Assembly (NCBI GenBank): GCA_017457285.1
Contig: JAFTHT010000015.1
Location: 51,574-115,573, forward strand
DNA length: 64,000 nt
Reading direction: 5' to 3'
Origin: Oscillospiraceae bacterium
Lineage (GTDB): Bacteria > Bacillota > Clostridia > Oscillospirales > Oscillospiraceae
The position numbers were made by a program, and so were the translations under genes. Shown piece after piece: positions 1 through 8,039 of the stretch; the first letter of the stretch is position 1, and every line of letters begins with the position of its first letter. The notes beneath the pieces were generated by a model. The model made no database searches, had not been told where the DNA came from, and was given only the letters and a program-made list of their open reading frames with translations.

Positions 1-177
1 CTCCCCGGTGCTGCCCAGCATCTGCTTCAAAAGGGTCCGGCGGGTCTGCAGATCGGAGGGGCGAACCAGGTTGTATTCATAGCAACGGTCGTGGCTGGCA
101 ATCAGCTCTTTTTGCAGGGCTTCGTCGTAGTTGGCATCGTACAAAAGTCCTGCGTCCCGCTTCTCTTTTTCGGTCAT
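1..177 (-). CDS. Sugar O-acetyltransferase (maltose/galactoside type), N-terminal fragment
   Basis: Only the first 59 codons are in the window; the gene runs off the left edge. The translation begins MTEKEKRDAGLLYDANYDEA and continues to a segment reading RPSDLQTRRTLLKQML. This is the typical N-terminal helical 'Mac' domain of acetyl-CoA-dependent sugar O-acetyltransferases such as Maa and LacA, which acetylate the 6-hydroxyl of hexoses. The left-handed beta-helix catalytic domain would lie outside. It is transcribed away from nrdD. The assignment rests on this N-terminal domain only, so the exact sugar substrate is unknown. Confidence 0.72.
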   Translation of the reverse strand, partial: MTEKEKRDAGLLYDANYDEALQKELIASHDRCYEYNLVRPSDLQTRRTLLKQMLGSTGE

Positions 178-284
178 TGGTCAAAATGCTCCTTTTCGTT
201 TTGTTTTTATCATACAATATTCCATGAAATTTGTAAAGACTGCACAGCATCAAAAGAAAGCCCCGTCCCGGACGCAAAAAGTGG

Positions 285-313
285 TTGACAAGAGGCTGGA
301 ATTGTGGCAATAT
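285..313 (+). promoter_or_regulatory. Promoter of the nrd operon
   Basis: TTGACA (285-290), a 17-nt spacer, and CAATAT (308-313) as -10. Transcription would start near 320, so the ATG at 304 in the same frame as nrdD cannot be the start codon and the ATG at 382 is used. The -10 lies inside the first NrdR box. Confidence 0.6.
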
Positions 314-352
314 ATTGTGGAAGAGAAACTACTGCGACACAAGATATTGTGC
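305..352 (+). promoter_or_regulatory. Tandem NrdR boxes upstream of nrdD
   Basis: Two near-palindromic 16-mers fit the NrdR box consensus (acaCwAtATwTwGtgt): TGGCAATATATTGTGG at 305-320 and ACACAAGATATTGTGC at 337-352. They are 32 bp apart, about three helical turns, which is the usual spacing for cooperative NrdR binding. The upstream box covers the -10. By analogy with known NrdR targets, ATP/dATP-loaded NrdR would repress the class III reductase here. nrdR itself is not in the window. Confidence 0.8.
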
Positions 353-381
353 CAATAACCGATGAGGAAGGAAATTTCACC

Positions 382-2664
382 ATGATTCAGAGCATTATCA
401 AGCGCGACGGCCGTGTGGTGCTGTACGATCAGAACAAAATCGCCGGTGCAATCCTCAAATCCCTGGAGGTCTCCGGTGACGGCAACGCCGCCGACGCCGC
501 CCGGGTGGCCAACGATGTCCAGCGGGAGCTGGAGAACCGCTTCCCCAAGGAGGCCCCCAACATCGAGGCCATTCAGGACACCGTCGAAAAGCAGCTGATG
601 AACCACGGCTTCAACAACGCCGCCAAGGCCTACATCCTCTACCGGGCCAACCGGACCCGCGCCCGGGAGGCCAACACCGTGCTGATGAAGACCATCGACG
701 AGATTACCAACATCGATGCCCGCATCAGCGACATGAAGCGGGACAACGCCAACATCGACGGCAACACCGCCATGGGCTCCATGCTCCAAATCGGCGCCGC
801 CGGTGCCAAGGCCTACAACGAGATGTACCTGCTCCGGCCTGAACACGCCAAAGCCTACCGGGAGGGCGACATCCATATCCACGACTTCGATTTCTACTCC
901 CTGACCACCACCTGCTGCCAGATCGATATTCTGAAGCTGTTCCACGGCGGCTTCTCCACCGGTCACGGCTACCTCCGGGAGCCCCAGAGCATCCAGAGCT
1001 ACGCCGCCCTGGCTGCCATCGCCCTGCAGTCTAACCAGAACGACCAGCACGGCGGCCAGTCCATTCCCAACTTCGATTACGCCATGGCCGAAGGCGTTGC
1101 CAAGACCTACCGCAAGGCCTTCACCCGCCGGGTTCGGGATGCGGTGGAGGATTACCTGGATCTGGACGATGAATCCGAAAGCATCAGCGCCATCATCGCC
1201 GAGGCTGAAAAGACCACCGGCGAAACCGCCAAGCTGGAAAGCGCCCCCGCCTTCATCGATGCCATCGCCGCCGGGCTCTGCGGCAAGTATGGCATCTCCG
1301 ATGAAATGGCCCGCAAGCTCATTAACCGGGCCTCCCTGCGCTCCGCCCACAAGACCGACCGGGACACCAAGCAGGCCATGGAGGGTCTGGTCCACAACCT
1401 GAACACCATGCACTCCCGTGCCGGTGCCCAGACCCCCTTCTCCTCCATCAACTACGGCACCGATACCACCCCCGAGGGCCGCATGGTCATCCGCAACATC
1501 CTGCTGGCCCTGGAGGCCGGTTTGGGCCACGGCGAGACCTGCATTTTCCCCATCCACATCTTCAAGGTCAAAGAGGGCATCAACTACAACGAGTCCGACC
1601 CCAACTACGACCTGTTCCGCCTCAGTATGCGGGTCAGCGCCAAGCGGCTGTTCCCCAACTACACCTTCCTGGATTCTCCCTTCAATCTGCAATACTATGT
1701 CCCCGGCCGTCCTGAGACGGAGGTGGCCACCATGGGCTGCCGTACCCGTGTCATGGGCAACGTCTACGACCCCAGCCGTCAGATCGCCTACTCCCGGGGC
1801 AACCTGTCCTTCACCTCCATTAACCTGCCCCGCATCGCCATCGAAAGCAAGGGCGATGAGAAGGTTTTCTATGAAAAACTCCAGGCCATGCTGGAACTGG
1901 TGGCCCAGCAGATGCTGGATCGCTTCGAGATTCAGGCGGACAAGCACATTTACAACTACCCCTTCCTGATGGGCCAGGGCATCTGGCTGGACTCCGACAA
2001 GCTGACCATGCAGGACGACCTGCGGGAAGTTCTGAAGCATGGCACCCTGTCCATCGGCTTTATCGGCCTGGCAGAAACGCTGACTGCCCTCTACGGTCAG
2101 CACCACGGCGCCAGTGAGGAGATCCAGAAGAAGGGCCTGGAGATCATCGGCTATATGCGCGATTACTGCGACCGCAAGTCCCAGGAGCTGAAAATGAACA
2201 TCACCCTGCTGGGCACCCCCGCCGAGGGCCTGTCCGGCCGGTTTATCCGGATGGACCAGAAGCGCTACGGCCGCATCCCCGGCGTCACCGACCGGGAATA
2301 CTACACCAACAGCTTCCATATCCCCGTCTGGCAGCCCATCTCCGTCTACGACAAGATTCGGCTGGAGGCCCCCTACCACGCCCTGTGCAACGCCGGCCAC
2401 ATCAGCTATGTGGAGCTGGACGGCGACACCGCCCACAACGTGGAGGCCTTCGAGTCCGTGGTCCGCTGTATGCACGATTTCGGCGTGGGCTACGGCTCCA
2501 TCAACCATCCCGTTGACCGTGACCCGGTCTGCGGCTATGTGGGCATCATCGGCGATGTCTGCCCCCGCTGCGGCCGCCGGGAGGGTGAGGAAATTCCCTT
2601 CGAGCGTGTGGAAGAGCTGAGAAGACTGTACCCTGAAATGCCTGCATTCCAGGGAATCGAATAA
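382..2664 (+). CDS. nrdD: Anaerobic ribonucleoside-triphosphate reductase, large part lacking the glycyl-radical domain
   Basis: This 760-residue protein should reduce ribonucleoside triphosphates to dNTPs in anaerobic DNA synthesis. The start at 382 follows GAGGAAGG. Residues 1 to about 90 form an ATP-cone (IIKRDGRVVLYDQNKI). The catalytic barrel contains the MGCRTR segment carrying the expected thiyl-radical cysteine. Near the C-terminus is a Cys-rich zinc-site segment (DPVCGY ... CPRCGR). The protein then ends in FERVEELRRLYPEMPAFQ and a TAA, without the RVxGY-type glycyl-radical loop that normally closes NrdD. That loop is encoded by the next reading frame (2677-2838), which is in the same frame and separated only by the stop and four codons. 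nrdG follows directly. Confidence 0.95.
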   Translation: MIQSIIKRDGRVVLYDQNKIAGAILKSLEVSGDGNAADAARVANDVQRELENRFPKEAPNIEAIQDTVEKQLMNHGFNNAAKAYILYRANRTRAREANTVLMKTIDEITNIDARISDMKRDNANIDGNTAMGSMLQIGAAGAKAYNEMYLLRPEHAKAYREGDIHIHDFDFYSLTTTCCQIDILKLFHGGFSTGHGYLREPQSIQSYAALAAIALQSNQNDQHGGQSIPNFDYAMAEGVAKTYRKAFTRRVRDAVEDYLDLDDESESISAIIAEAEKTTGETAKLESAPAFIDAIAAGLCGKYGISDEMARKLINRASLRSAHKTDRDTKQAMEGLVHNLNTMHSRAGAQTPFSSINYGTDTTPEGRMVIRNILLALEAGLGHGETCIFPIHIFKVKEGINYNESDPNYDLFRLSMRVSAKRLFPNYTFLDSPFNLQYYVPGRPETEVATMGCRTRVMGNVYDPSRQIAYSRGNLSFTSINLPRIAIESKGDEKVFYEKLQAMLELVAQQMLDRFEIQADKHIYNYPFLMGQGIWLDSDKLTMQDDLREVLKHGTLSIGFIGLAETLTALYGQHHGASEEIQKKGLEIIGYMRDYCDRKSQELKMNITLLGTPAEGLSGRFIRMDQKRYGRIPGVTDREYYTNSFHIPVWQPISVYDKIRLEAPYHALCNAGHISYVELDGDTAHNVEAFESVVRCMHDFGVGYGSINHPVDRDPVCGYVGIIGDVCPRCGRREGEEIPFERVEELRRLYPEMPAFQGIE

Positions 2665-2676
2665 GGAGGAATACTT

Positions 2677-2838
2677 ATGACCATCAAGAGTACCAATGAG
2701 AAAATGGGCCAGGGTGTCGGCTTCGAGCGGATCCGCCGGATCACCGGCTACCTGGTGGGCACCATGGACAAGTGGAACGACGCCAAGCGGGCTGAGGAGC
2801 GGGACCGGGTCAAGCACGGTCTGAGCAAGGATGCTTGA
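2677..2838 (+). CDS. Stand-alone glycyl-radical domain of class III ribonucleotide reductase (small NrdD subunit)
   Basis: A 53-residue protein too short for most gene finders, starting 12 nt after the nrdD stop with its own Shine-Dalgarno AAGGAGGA. It contains FERIRRITGYLVGTMDKWN followed by a basic segment ending RVKHG, which is the C-terminal glycyl-radical loop of Firmicute NrdD. Gly24 in ITGY is the expected radical residue. The first 15 residues (MTIKSTNEKMGQGVG) have no counterpart I recognise. The reading frame is the same as nrdD. nrdG starts at 2831, overlapping its last 8 nt, so the three are translationally coupled. By analogy with GrcA/YfiD and pyruvate formate-lyase, it should dock onto NrdD and be activated by NrdG. 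The docking is inference. Confidence 0.88.
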   Translation: MTIKSTNEKMGQGVGFERIRRITGYLVGTMDKWNDAKRAEERDRVKHGLSKDA

Positions 2839-3343
2839 TTTATCCGGCATCGTCAGCGACAGCATCGTTGACGGCCCCGGCATCCGGACCACGGTTTTCT
2901 GCCAGGGGTGTCCCCACCACTGCGAAGGCTGCCACAACCCGGAAACCTGGGAATTTGGCTGCGGGACGCCCATGGAGGAGGAGAGGATTTTCGAAATTGT
3001 GAAATCCAATCCCCTGTGCCGGGGGGTGACCTTTTCCGGCGGCGAGCCCTTCGCCCAGGCGGAAGGCTTCGCCAAATTGGCCCGGCTGCTGAAAGAGGCA
3101 GGCTACGAGGTGGCCTCCTACTCCGGCTTCACCTTCGAGCAGCTTCTGCGCGGCACCCAGGCCCAGCGGGAATTGCTGCAAACCATCGATGTTCTGATCG
3201 ACGGACCCTTTATTATGAAAGAAAAAAGCCTGGAAATCAGCTTCCGGGGCAGCCGGAATCAACGAATTTTGGATGTTCCCGCCAGTCTGACAGCCAATCA
3301 ACCCATCACCATCACCAGCAAACGTTGGCTGGGAGAATATTGA
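2831..3343 (+). CDS. nrdG: Anaerobic ribonucleotide reductase activating protein (radical SAM)
   Basis: A 170-residue radical-SAM activase that uses a [4Fe-4S] cluster and S-adenosylmethionine to abstract a hydrogen from the NrdD glycine. The signature CxxxCxxC is visible as CPHHCEGC near residue 27, preceded by the DGPGIRTTVF segment typical of NrdG. FSGGEPF is the conserved glycine-rich SAM-binding motif. Length matches the family. Its ATG lies inside the last codons of the glycyl-radical mini-gene (ATGCTTGA overlap). In this organism its substrate glycine would be on the 53-residue protein rather than on NrdD proper. Confidence 0.95.
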   Translation: MLDLSGIVSDSIVDGPGIRTTVFCQGCPHHCEGCHNPETWEFGCGTPMEEERIFEIVKSNPLCRGVTFSGGEPFAQAEGFAKLARLLKEAGYEVASYSGFTFEQLLRGTQAQRELLQTIDVLIDGPFIMKEKSLEISFRGSRNQRILDVPASLTANQPITITSKRWLGEY

Positions 3344-3352
3344 CCACCCAGG

Positions 3353-3382
3353 CCGCCGTGCTCCATCACGGCGGTCTTTTTT
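3353..3382 (+). terminator. Rho-independent terminator after nrdG
   Basis: An 8-bp GC stem (CCGCCGTG / CACGGCGG) with a 6-nt loop, followed by TCTTTTTTA. It closes the nrd operon. Confidence 0.85.
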
Positions 3383-3416
3383 ATTGCAGCATAGGGAAGG
3401 GGCGGGGCATCTTCTC

Positions 3417-3445
3417 TTGCATTCCGACGAACTATCTGCTAGAAT
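3417..3445 (+). promoter_or_regulatory. Promoter of fthC operon
   Basis: TTGCAT (3417-3422), 17-nt spacer, TAGAAT (3440-3445), 21 bp upstream of the fthC start codon, which is preceded by AAAAGGGGG. Confidence 0.6.
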
Positions 3446-3466
3446 AACAAAAAAGGGGGTCGGATT

Positions 3467-4000
3467 ATGGATAAATCCGCGTTGCGCTCGGCTATCCGCC
3501 AAAAGAAGCGGGCGATGACCGAGAATCAAATTGATGCCGCCAGTGAAAGGCTGGGGCAGATGTTTGCTTCCAGCGAACTTTATCAGAAGGCTAAGACCAT
3601 CTATGGCTATCTGCCTTACAATCAGGAGGTCCGCACGGTGCCGATGCTTCAGCGGGCCATCCGGGATGGAAAACGGGTGGCGGTGCCCAAGGTCTATGGG
3701 GATGAGATGCGATTTATTTACCTGGATGACCTGTCCGCTGTGGAGAAGGGCTACGCCGGGATTCCGGAGCCCATTGCCGATGGGCCGATTGCCCACGACC
3801 TGACAGCGTTGGTGCTGATGCCTGGTCTGGCCTTTGACCGGCAGGGGCATCGCATCGGCTATGGCGGCGGCTTTTATGATAAGTTTCTCGCCGCTGAGCC
3901 GACTCATCCTACGTTGGCGCTGTGTTATGATTTCCAAATGCTCGACCATCTGGAAACGGAAGAATTTGATGTGCCTGTGGACTGCGTCCTCTGGGCCTGA
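3467..4000 (+). CDS. fthC: 5-formyltetrahydrofolate cyclo-ligase
   Basis: A 177-residue protein that converts 5-formyl-THF to 5,10-methenyl-THF with ATP, returning folate to one-carbon metabolism. The family hallmark GYGGGFYD near residue 130 (nucleotide/substrate loop) is present, as is the N-terminal basic helix (RSAIRQKKRAM) and LMPGLAFDRQGHRIG. Length is normal. A start at 3467 follows AAAAGGGGG. It is first in a run of plus-strand genes with short gaps and no terminator until after 7920, so the downstream unknown genes may be co-transcribed. Confidence 0.93.
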   Translation: MDKSALRSAIRQKKRAMTENQIDAASERLGQMFASSELYQKAKTIYGYLPYNQEVRTVPMLQRAIRDGKRVAVPKVYGDEMRFIYLDDLSAVEKGYAGIPEPIADGPIAHDLTALVLMPGLAFDRQGHRIGYGGGFYDKFLAAEPTHPTLALCYDFQMLDHLETEEFDVPVDCVLWA

Positions 4001-4015
4001 ACAGGAGTTTTTATT

Positions 4016-4588
4016 ATGCCGTTTATTCCCGTTATTATCATAGCCGCCCTGACTTTCGGTGTGTGCTATCTGGTGGACAAGGGATTTGTAAAGGTGTTCC
4101 GGGGCAGGGTGGAGCATATTTCGGGCCTGTCCGTCCGGCTGAACAAGCGCTATGCCACCTTCGGTATCGTGCTGCTGTTTTTGGGAGTCTGTGCGATATT
4201 TGCCGGACTTAGAGGACATATGGTGCTGATGATTGGCGGCGCGGTGGTGCTGCTAATGGGCATCGGACTGATTGTGTATTACATGACCTTTGGTATCTTT
4301 TATAATGAGGATAGCTTCGTTCTGACCACCTTCGGAAGACGCAGCACCAGCTACCGTTACAGCCAAATCAAGGGGCAGCTCCTTTACAACGCCGGGGGGA
4401 ATATCCTGATCGAACTCCACCTGGAGGATGGGCGCGCGGTTACGCTCCAGGTGGCAATGGTGGGGGCCTATGGCTTTTTGGACTACGCTTTCGCCAACTG
4501 GTGCCGCCAGACAAACCAGGACCCCGAAAAGTGCGATTTTCATGACCCGGACAGCAGTCTGTGGTTCCCGATGATGGAGGGTAACTGA
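4016..4588 (+). CDS. Membrane protein with N-terminal helices and a PH-like cytoplasmic tail
   Basis: 190 residues. Three hydrophobic segments are visible at about residues 4-22, 46-65 and 69-90, followed by a soluble region (IFYNEDSFVLTTFGRRSTSYRYSQ) that looks like the small beta-rich PH-type domains found on bacterial membrane proteins. The ending is acidic and Cys/Trp containing. I do not recognise a named family. The gene is 15 nt downstream of fthC and its stop overlaps the next start by one base (TGATG), so it is probably in the same operon. Confidence 0.7.
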   Translation: MPFIPVIIIAALTFGVCYLVDKGFVKVFRGRVEHISGLSVRLNKRYATFGIVLLFLGVCAIFAGLRGHMVLMIGGAVVLLMGIGLIVYYMTFGIFYNEDSFVLTTFGRRSTSYRYSQIKGQLLYNAGGNILIELHLEDGRAVTLQVAMVGAYGFLDYAFANWCRQTNQDPEKCDFHDPDSSLWFPMMEGN

Positions 4589-5205
4589 TGCATATTCCCT
4601 CCGGAACCACCAATGAGGTGGATATTTTGACATTTCAACAGGCGTTGGCGGCGGCGAATACACCTTCAACGGACTACGATATCAACAAATGGCTTTATGC
4701 GCCGAATTTTTATTCGGAATACCGGTATATTTTGGGCACCCGGGGTGAAAATCCTCTGATTTGCATCGGAATTAACCCCTCCACCGCCAAGCCGGATGAC
4801 TTGGACAACACCCTCAAATCTGTCCAACGAATCGCGCTGGGCAATGGGTACGACAGCTTTATCATGTTCAATGTCTACGCCCAGCGGGCCACCAAGCCCG
4901 ACGATATGGAGCGGCAGTGCAATATGGATTTACATCGTGAGAATATGGAAGCCTTTCGCTATGTGTTAAGCATCTCCTCGAAGCCGGCAGTTTGGGCGGC
5001 CTGGGGCGCAATTATTGAAAAGAGAAACTATCTTCCGGACTGCGTTCGGGATATGGTGGCCCTGGGGCAGGAATATGGTGCCGCCTGGCTCTGTGCCGGG
5101 CCCATCAGCAAAAAGGGACATCCCCATCATCCGTTGTATTTGCGTAAGGATGAAGTTTTGAAGCCCTTCGATGTGGCGGGCTATCTTAATCGTATGGAGG
5201 TCTGA
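4588..5205 (+). CDS. DUF1643 family protein
   Basis: 205 residues. The block ICIGINPSTAKPDDLDNT followed by GYDSFIMFNVYAQRAT and VWAAWG is the signature of the DUF1643 family, whose fold and conserved residues recall nucleotide-processing glycosylase-like proteins, but whose function is not established. No signal peptide or membrane segment. The start overlaps the preceding stop by one base; an internal start is possible because the family core begins near residue 30. Translationally coupled to the upstream membrane protein. Confidence 0.8.
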   Translation: MHIPSGTTNEVDILTFQQALAAANTPSTDYDINKWLYAPNFYSEYRYILGTRGENPLICIGINPSTAKPDDLDNTLKSVQRIALGNGYDSFIMFNVYAQRATKPDDMERQCNMDLHRENMEAFRYVLSISSKPAVWAAWGAIIEKRNYLPDCVRDMVALGQEYGAAWLCAGPISKKGHPHHPLYLRKDEVLKPFDVAGYLNRMEV

Positions 5206-5207
5206 CC

Positions 5208-5384
5208 ATGGATCCCAGCTTGTGCGACTCCTGCTGGCACTTCGATTATGATGAGGAGTACGACGAATATTATTGTATGATGGACTTGGACGAGGATGAG
5301 GTCTACCGCATCTTCGCCAGCCGCCAGAGCCGCTGCCCCTACTACCGGCAGGGCGATGATTATACACTAGCAAGGAGGCAATAA
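5208..5384 (+). CDS. Small Cys-containing protein, DUF6472-like
   Basis: A 58-residue acidic protein, missed by length filters, starting 2 nt after the previous stop. It has four cysteines in the pattern C6-x2-C9 ... C23 ... C43 inside CDSCWHFDYDEEYDEYYC and SRCPYYR. This resembles the DUF6472 family of small Clostridial proteins and suggests a metal site, probably zinc. The C-terminal codons contain the AAGGAGG that serves the next gene at 5387, so translation of the two is likely coupled. Function unknown. Confidence 0.75.
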   Translation: MDPSLCDSCWHFDYDEEYDEYYCMMDLDEDEVYRIFASRQSRCPYYRQGDDYTLARRQ

Positions 5385-5386
5385 AG

Positions 5387-7393
5387 ATGAAAAGAATATT
5401 TGCGCTTTTTTTGGCGCTGATGATGCTACTTTGCGCCTGCGGCAAGGAGCCCGGGGGAGCGCCGACCAGCTTACAATCGGATACGACGGAAACAACGGCA
5501 CCAGAAGATATTGAGCCCTCCACCACCACGCCAACGGAGCCGGAGGAAACGGAGCCCTCAACGGATGCACCCACGGATCCCGGCGAGACAGAGCTGCCCA
5601 CCACGGCTCCCACGGAAACCACAGCGCCTGTTGAGCCGGAGCCGGTTTATCGGCCGGATTTCGGAATGTATCAGCCGGAAAGCGATATCGAGTTCGCCAC
5701 CGGCGGCACGGTAAAGCTCTTCCTGCCGGAGGAGGTTGAGGTCTATGATATCGCTATGCTGGGCGATGGGATTCTGCTGTTTTCCCATGGGGAGGAGGAT
5801 GAAACATTGCTCACCCTCTGCCGGGAGGAGTTGGCTCCCGTTCACGTCACCATCCCTGTGTACTACGCCTGTGACGATGGCTTGGGTGCCCGGGTGAGTG
5901 AATTGGGCGTCAGCTATTATGACCCAGCGGCCAATGCGGTGGTGTTTTTAGACACACAGCTGCATGAAGTGAATCGGATAGAGCTGCTGGCTGAGATTAC
6001 CGGTAATCCGATGGTCGCTGAGGATTGGTCCCATATCTACTATTTTCTTCCCACGGCGCTGATGACTGTGGATGTGGAAACGGGGATTAGTCGGGTGCGT
6101 AAGGAATGTGCCTTTGAATATCAGTATGTCACCGGCTTGTACTTTGATGGCGCTGTGTTGGAATGCAGCATTTTTGACGGTGTAACAGATCAGGTGCTGT
6201 ACTTGTCCACCGAGACAGGGGAGACGCTGTTTATGTCCGAGACCATGCCCTTCCTGGAAACGGATGGACAGTGGTTCTTTGCGGAATGGTACGGTGACGC
6301 GCTACCTCAGCTTCTGTTCGGTCAACGGGGACAGCGGGCCAGTTGCCTGGTGAACGCCTCTGTGGGCACTTCTGTTTCGGCACTGCCGGAGCTGGAAAGT
6401 GCGCTTCTTTGGGCTACGACGGAAACATCCACCACGCTGGACTACTATCATTTGCAGACCGGCACCCGGACGGCTTCTTTGACGGCGAATGGCCTGTTTG
6501 AACCTTGGTCGGTGACCGCCGACTGTCAGCGGGGGCTTATCTGGTTCCTGGCGGAGGATGCTTATGCCGAAACCGGGCTGTATTGCTGGGACCCCTCCCT
6601 GAATCAAATCCAGGATGATACGGACTATACGACCCCTTACTACACCGCTCAGGAGCCGGATTTGGAGGGCCTGGCCCGTATCGAAGAACAGGCGGATGCC
6701 ATCGGTAAGACCTATGGCGTGCGGATTTGGGTCTATGAAGAGGCAGTTTCTGCTGAACCGGGGGATTTTTCCTTTGAAGTTGCTTACCAGGTGCCGCTGT
6801 ATGAGCAGTATTTGTCTATCCTGGAAAAAGGACTGGCATCTTATCCGGAAAAGTTTTTGAAAAAGCTGGGCACCAGCTCTGATAATGGGAAAATTACCAT
6901 CTGCCTGATTGGCGGTGCCTATGGTGATAATGCACTGGGGGCAGTGTCTACTGCGGACGGTGTTCAGTATACCATGGATGGCAATCAGTATGTGGGCCTG
7001 GTGATGAACGAATTTTTTGAAAGTTCCCTGTACCATGAGCTGTTTCACATCATCGATACTTATGTGTTCAACCGCGTGAATATCTATGACCGCTGGGATG
7101 AGCTGAATCCTGCTGGATTTCGATACGATAATGATTATTTGGAGAACCAGTATCGGGATGACGAGCAGTACCTGGAGGATGAAACCCGGGCCTTCATCGA
7201 TATGTATTCCATGAGCTACGCCAAAGAAGATCGGGCAAGAATCATGGAATACGCCATGCAGGAAGGGATGGAGGGGTACTTCATCTCGCCCATCATGCAA
7301 AGCAAGCTAAAGACGCTGTGCAAGGGCATCCGCAAGGCCTTTGAGCTGGATAAGTACAAAGAGCCGCTGGTTTGGGAGCAGTATTTGCAATGA
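5387..7393 (+). CDS. Lipoprotein with C-terminal zinc-metallopeptidase-like domain
   Basis: 668 residues. The N-terminus MKRIFALFLALMMLLCACGK is a lipoprotein signal with lipidation at Cys18 (LCAC). A Thr/Glu/Pro-rich linker (about residues 25-90) follows, then a region of beta-rich repeats, and near the C-terminus YHELFHIID, a gluzincin HExxH motif at residues 550-554, with a candidate third ligand Glu599 in EDETRAFID, 45 residues on. This spacing fits the anthrax-lethal-factor-like 'putative zinc-binding metallopeptidase' group. It would face the outside of the membrane. Substrate unknown. Start supported by AAGGAGG at 5372-5378. Its stop overlaps the next start by 4 bp. Confidence 0.8.
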   Translation: MKRIFALFLALMMLLCACGKEPGGAPTSLQSDTTETTAPEDIEPSTTTPTEPEETEPSTDAPTDPGETELPTTAPTETTAPVEPEPVYRPDFGMYQPESDIEFATGGTVKLFLPEEVEVYDIAMLGDGILLFSHGEEDETLLTLCREELAPVHVTIPVYYACDDGLGARVSELGVSYYDPAANAVVFLDTQLHEVNRIELLAEITGNPMVAEDWSHIYYFLPTALMTVDVETGISRVRKECAFEYQYVTGLYFDGAVLECSIFDGVTDQVLYLSTETGETLFMSETMPFLETDGQWFFAEWYGDALPQLLFGQRGQRASCLVNASVGTSVSALPELESALLWATTETSTTLDYYHLQTGTRTASLTANGLFEPWSVTADCQRGLIWFLAEDAYAETGLYCWDPSLNQIQDDTDYTTPYYTAQEPDLEGLARIEEQADAIGKTYGVRIWVYEEAVSAEPGDFSFEVAYQVPLYEQYLSILEKGLASYPEKFLKKLGTSSDNGKITICLIGGAYGDNALGAVSTADGVQYTMDGNQYVGLVMNEFFESSLYHELFHIIDTYVFNRVNIYDRWDELNPAGFRYDNDYLENQYRDDEQYLEDETRAFIDMYSMSYAKEDRARIMEYAMQEGMEGYFISPIMQSKLKTLCKGIRKAFELDKYKEPLVWEQYLQ

Positions 7394-7920
7394 AACTATA
7401 TGTGACACGCCATGGGGAGACCCCCTGGAATGTGGAAAACAAGATATGCGGCAGGACAGATGTGCCTCTGACCACCAAGGGGCTTGCTCAGGCGGAGTCG
7501 TTGGCGCAACGGGCAGGGGAGCTGGACATCGATTTGATTGTGGCATCTCCCATGCTCCGGGCCATGACCACCGCCCAAATCGTGGCACGGCATTGTGGCG
7601 TGCCGGTGATTGCCGATGAACGCCTTGTGGAACAGGACTACGGCATCTTTGAGGGCCGTGACCGGTCTGACCCCGGCTTTCTGGCCAATAAGCGCCACTT
7701 TGCTTTCCGTTATCCCGGCGGGGAATCCATGATGCAGATGGCCCTGCGAGTCTATGGTCTGCTGGAGGAGTTGCACAGTCGCTACGCAGATAAAACACTG
7801 CTTTTGGTGTGCCATGGCGGTGTCTGCCGCATTATCAACAGCTATTTTCGGGATTTGACCAACGAGGAATTTTTCCGTTATTACATTGATAATTGTGCAA
7901 TGGAATGTTTTCACTATTGA
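7390..7920 (+). CDS. Histidine phosphatase family protein (phosphoglycerate mutase-like)
   Basis: 176 residues from the ATG at 7390, which overlaps the preceding TGA (ATGA). The catalytic motif TRHGETPWN (phospho-acceptor His8) and the second-half motif LLVCHGGVCR are present, as is YPGGESMMQM. Such proteins dephosphorylate small metabolites, for instance alpha-ribazole phosphate or sugar phosphates; the substrate cannot be read from sequence. An earlier in-frame ATG at 7372 would lie inside the lipoprotein and shifts the RHG motif away from the N-terminus, so it is not used. Confidence 0.9.
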   Translation: MKLYVTRHGETPWNVENKICGRTDVPLTTKGLAQAESLAQRAGELDIDLIVASPMLRAMTTAQIVARHCGVPVIADERLVEQDYGIFEGRDRSDPGFLANKRHFAFRYPGGESMMQMALRVYGLLEELHSRYADKTLLLVCHGGVCRIINSYFRDLTNEEFFRYYIDNCAMECFHY

Positions 7921-7969
7921 TTTGTAATAGTGGACAAAATATGAACTTAAATTTCTGTTAAAATGCCAA

Positions 7970-7998
7970 TTCCATATTGGCGGGATTTGGTTTATAAT
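7970..7998 (+). promoter_or_regulatory. Promoter of the starch-binding surface protein
   Basis: A TATAAT at 7993-7998 with TTCCAT (7970-7975) at 17 nt as a weak -35. The leader then carries GAGGAGG just before the ATG at 8040, a strong ribosome site in keeping with an abundant surface protein. Confidence 0.5.
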
Positions 7999-8039
7999 GT
8001 ATGAAGCAATCCCTATATCTTTTTTGAGGAGGAAAAACG

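Noticed and set aside
304-381. Longer N-terminus for NrdD starting at 304
   Set aside because: 304 lies within the promoter -10/NrdR box; ATP-cone starts at 382 after a ribosome site.
2662-2676. Programmed read-through of the TAA between nrdD and the glycyl-radical frame
   Set aside because: The frames are in phase, so it was considered, but a clear AAGGAGGA plus ATG argues for re-initiation; no read-through signal is recognisable.
250-3075. A 941-codon open frame on the minus strand opposite nrdD
   Set aside because: It mirrors nrdD codon bias (GC-rich third positions remove stops on the opposite strand), has no family resemblance and no ribosome site.
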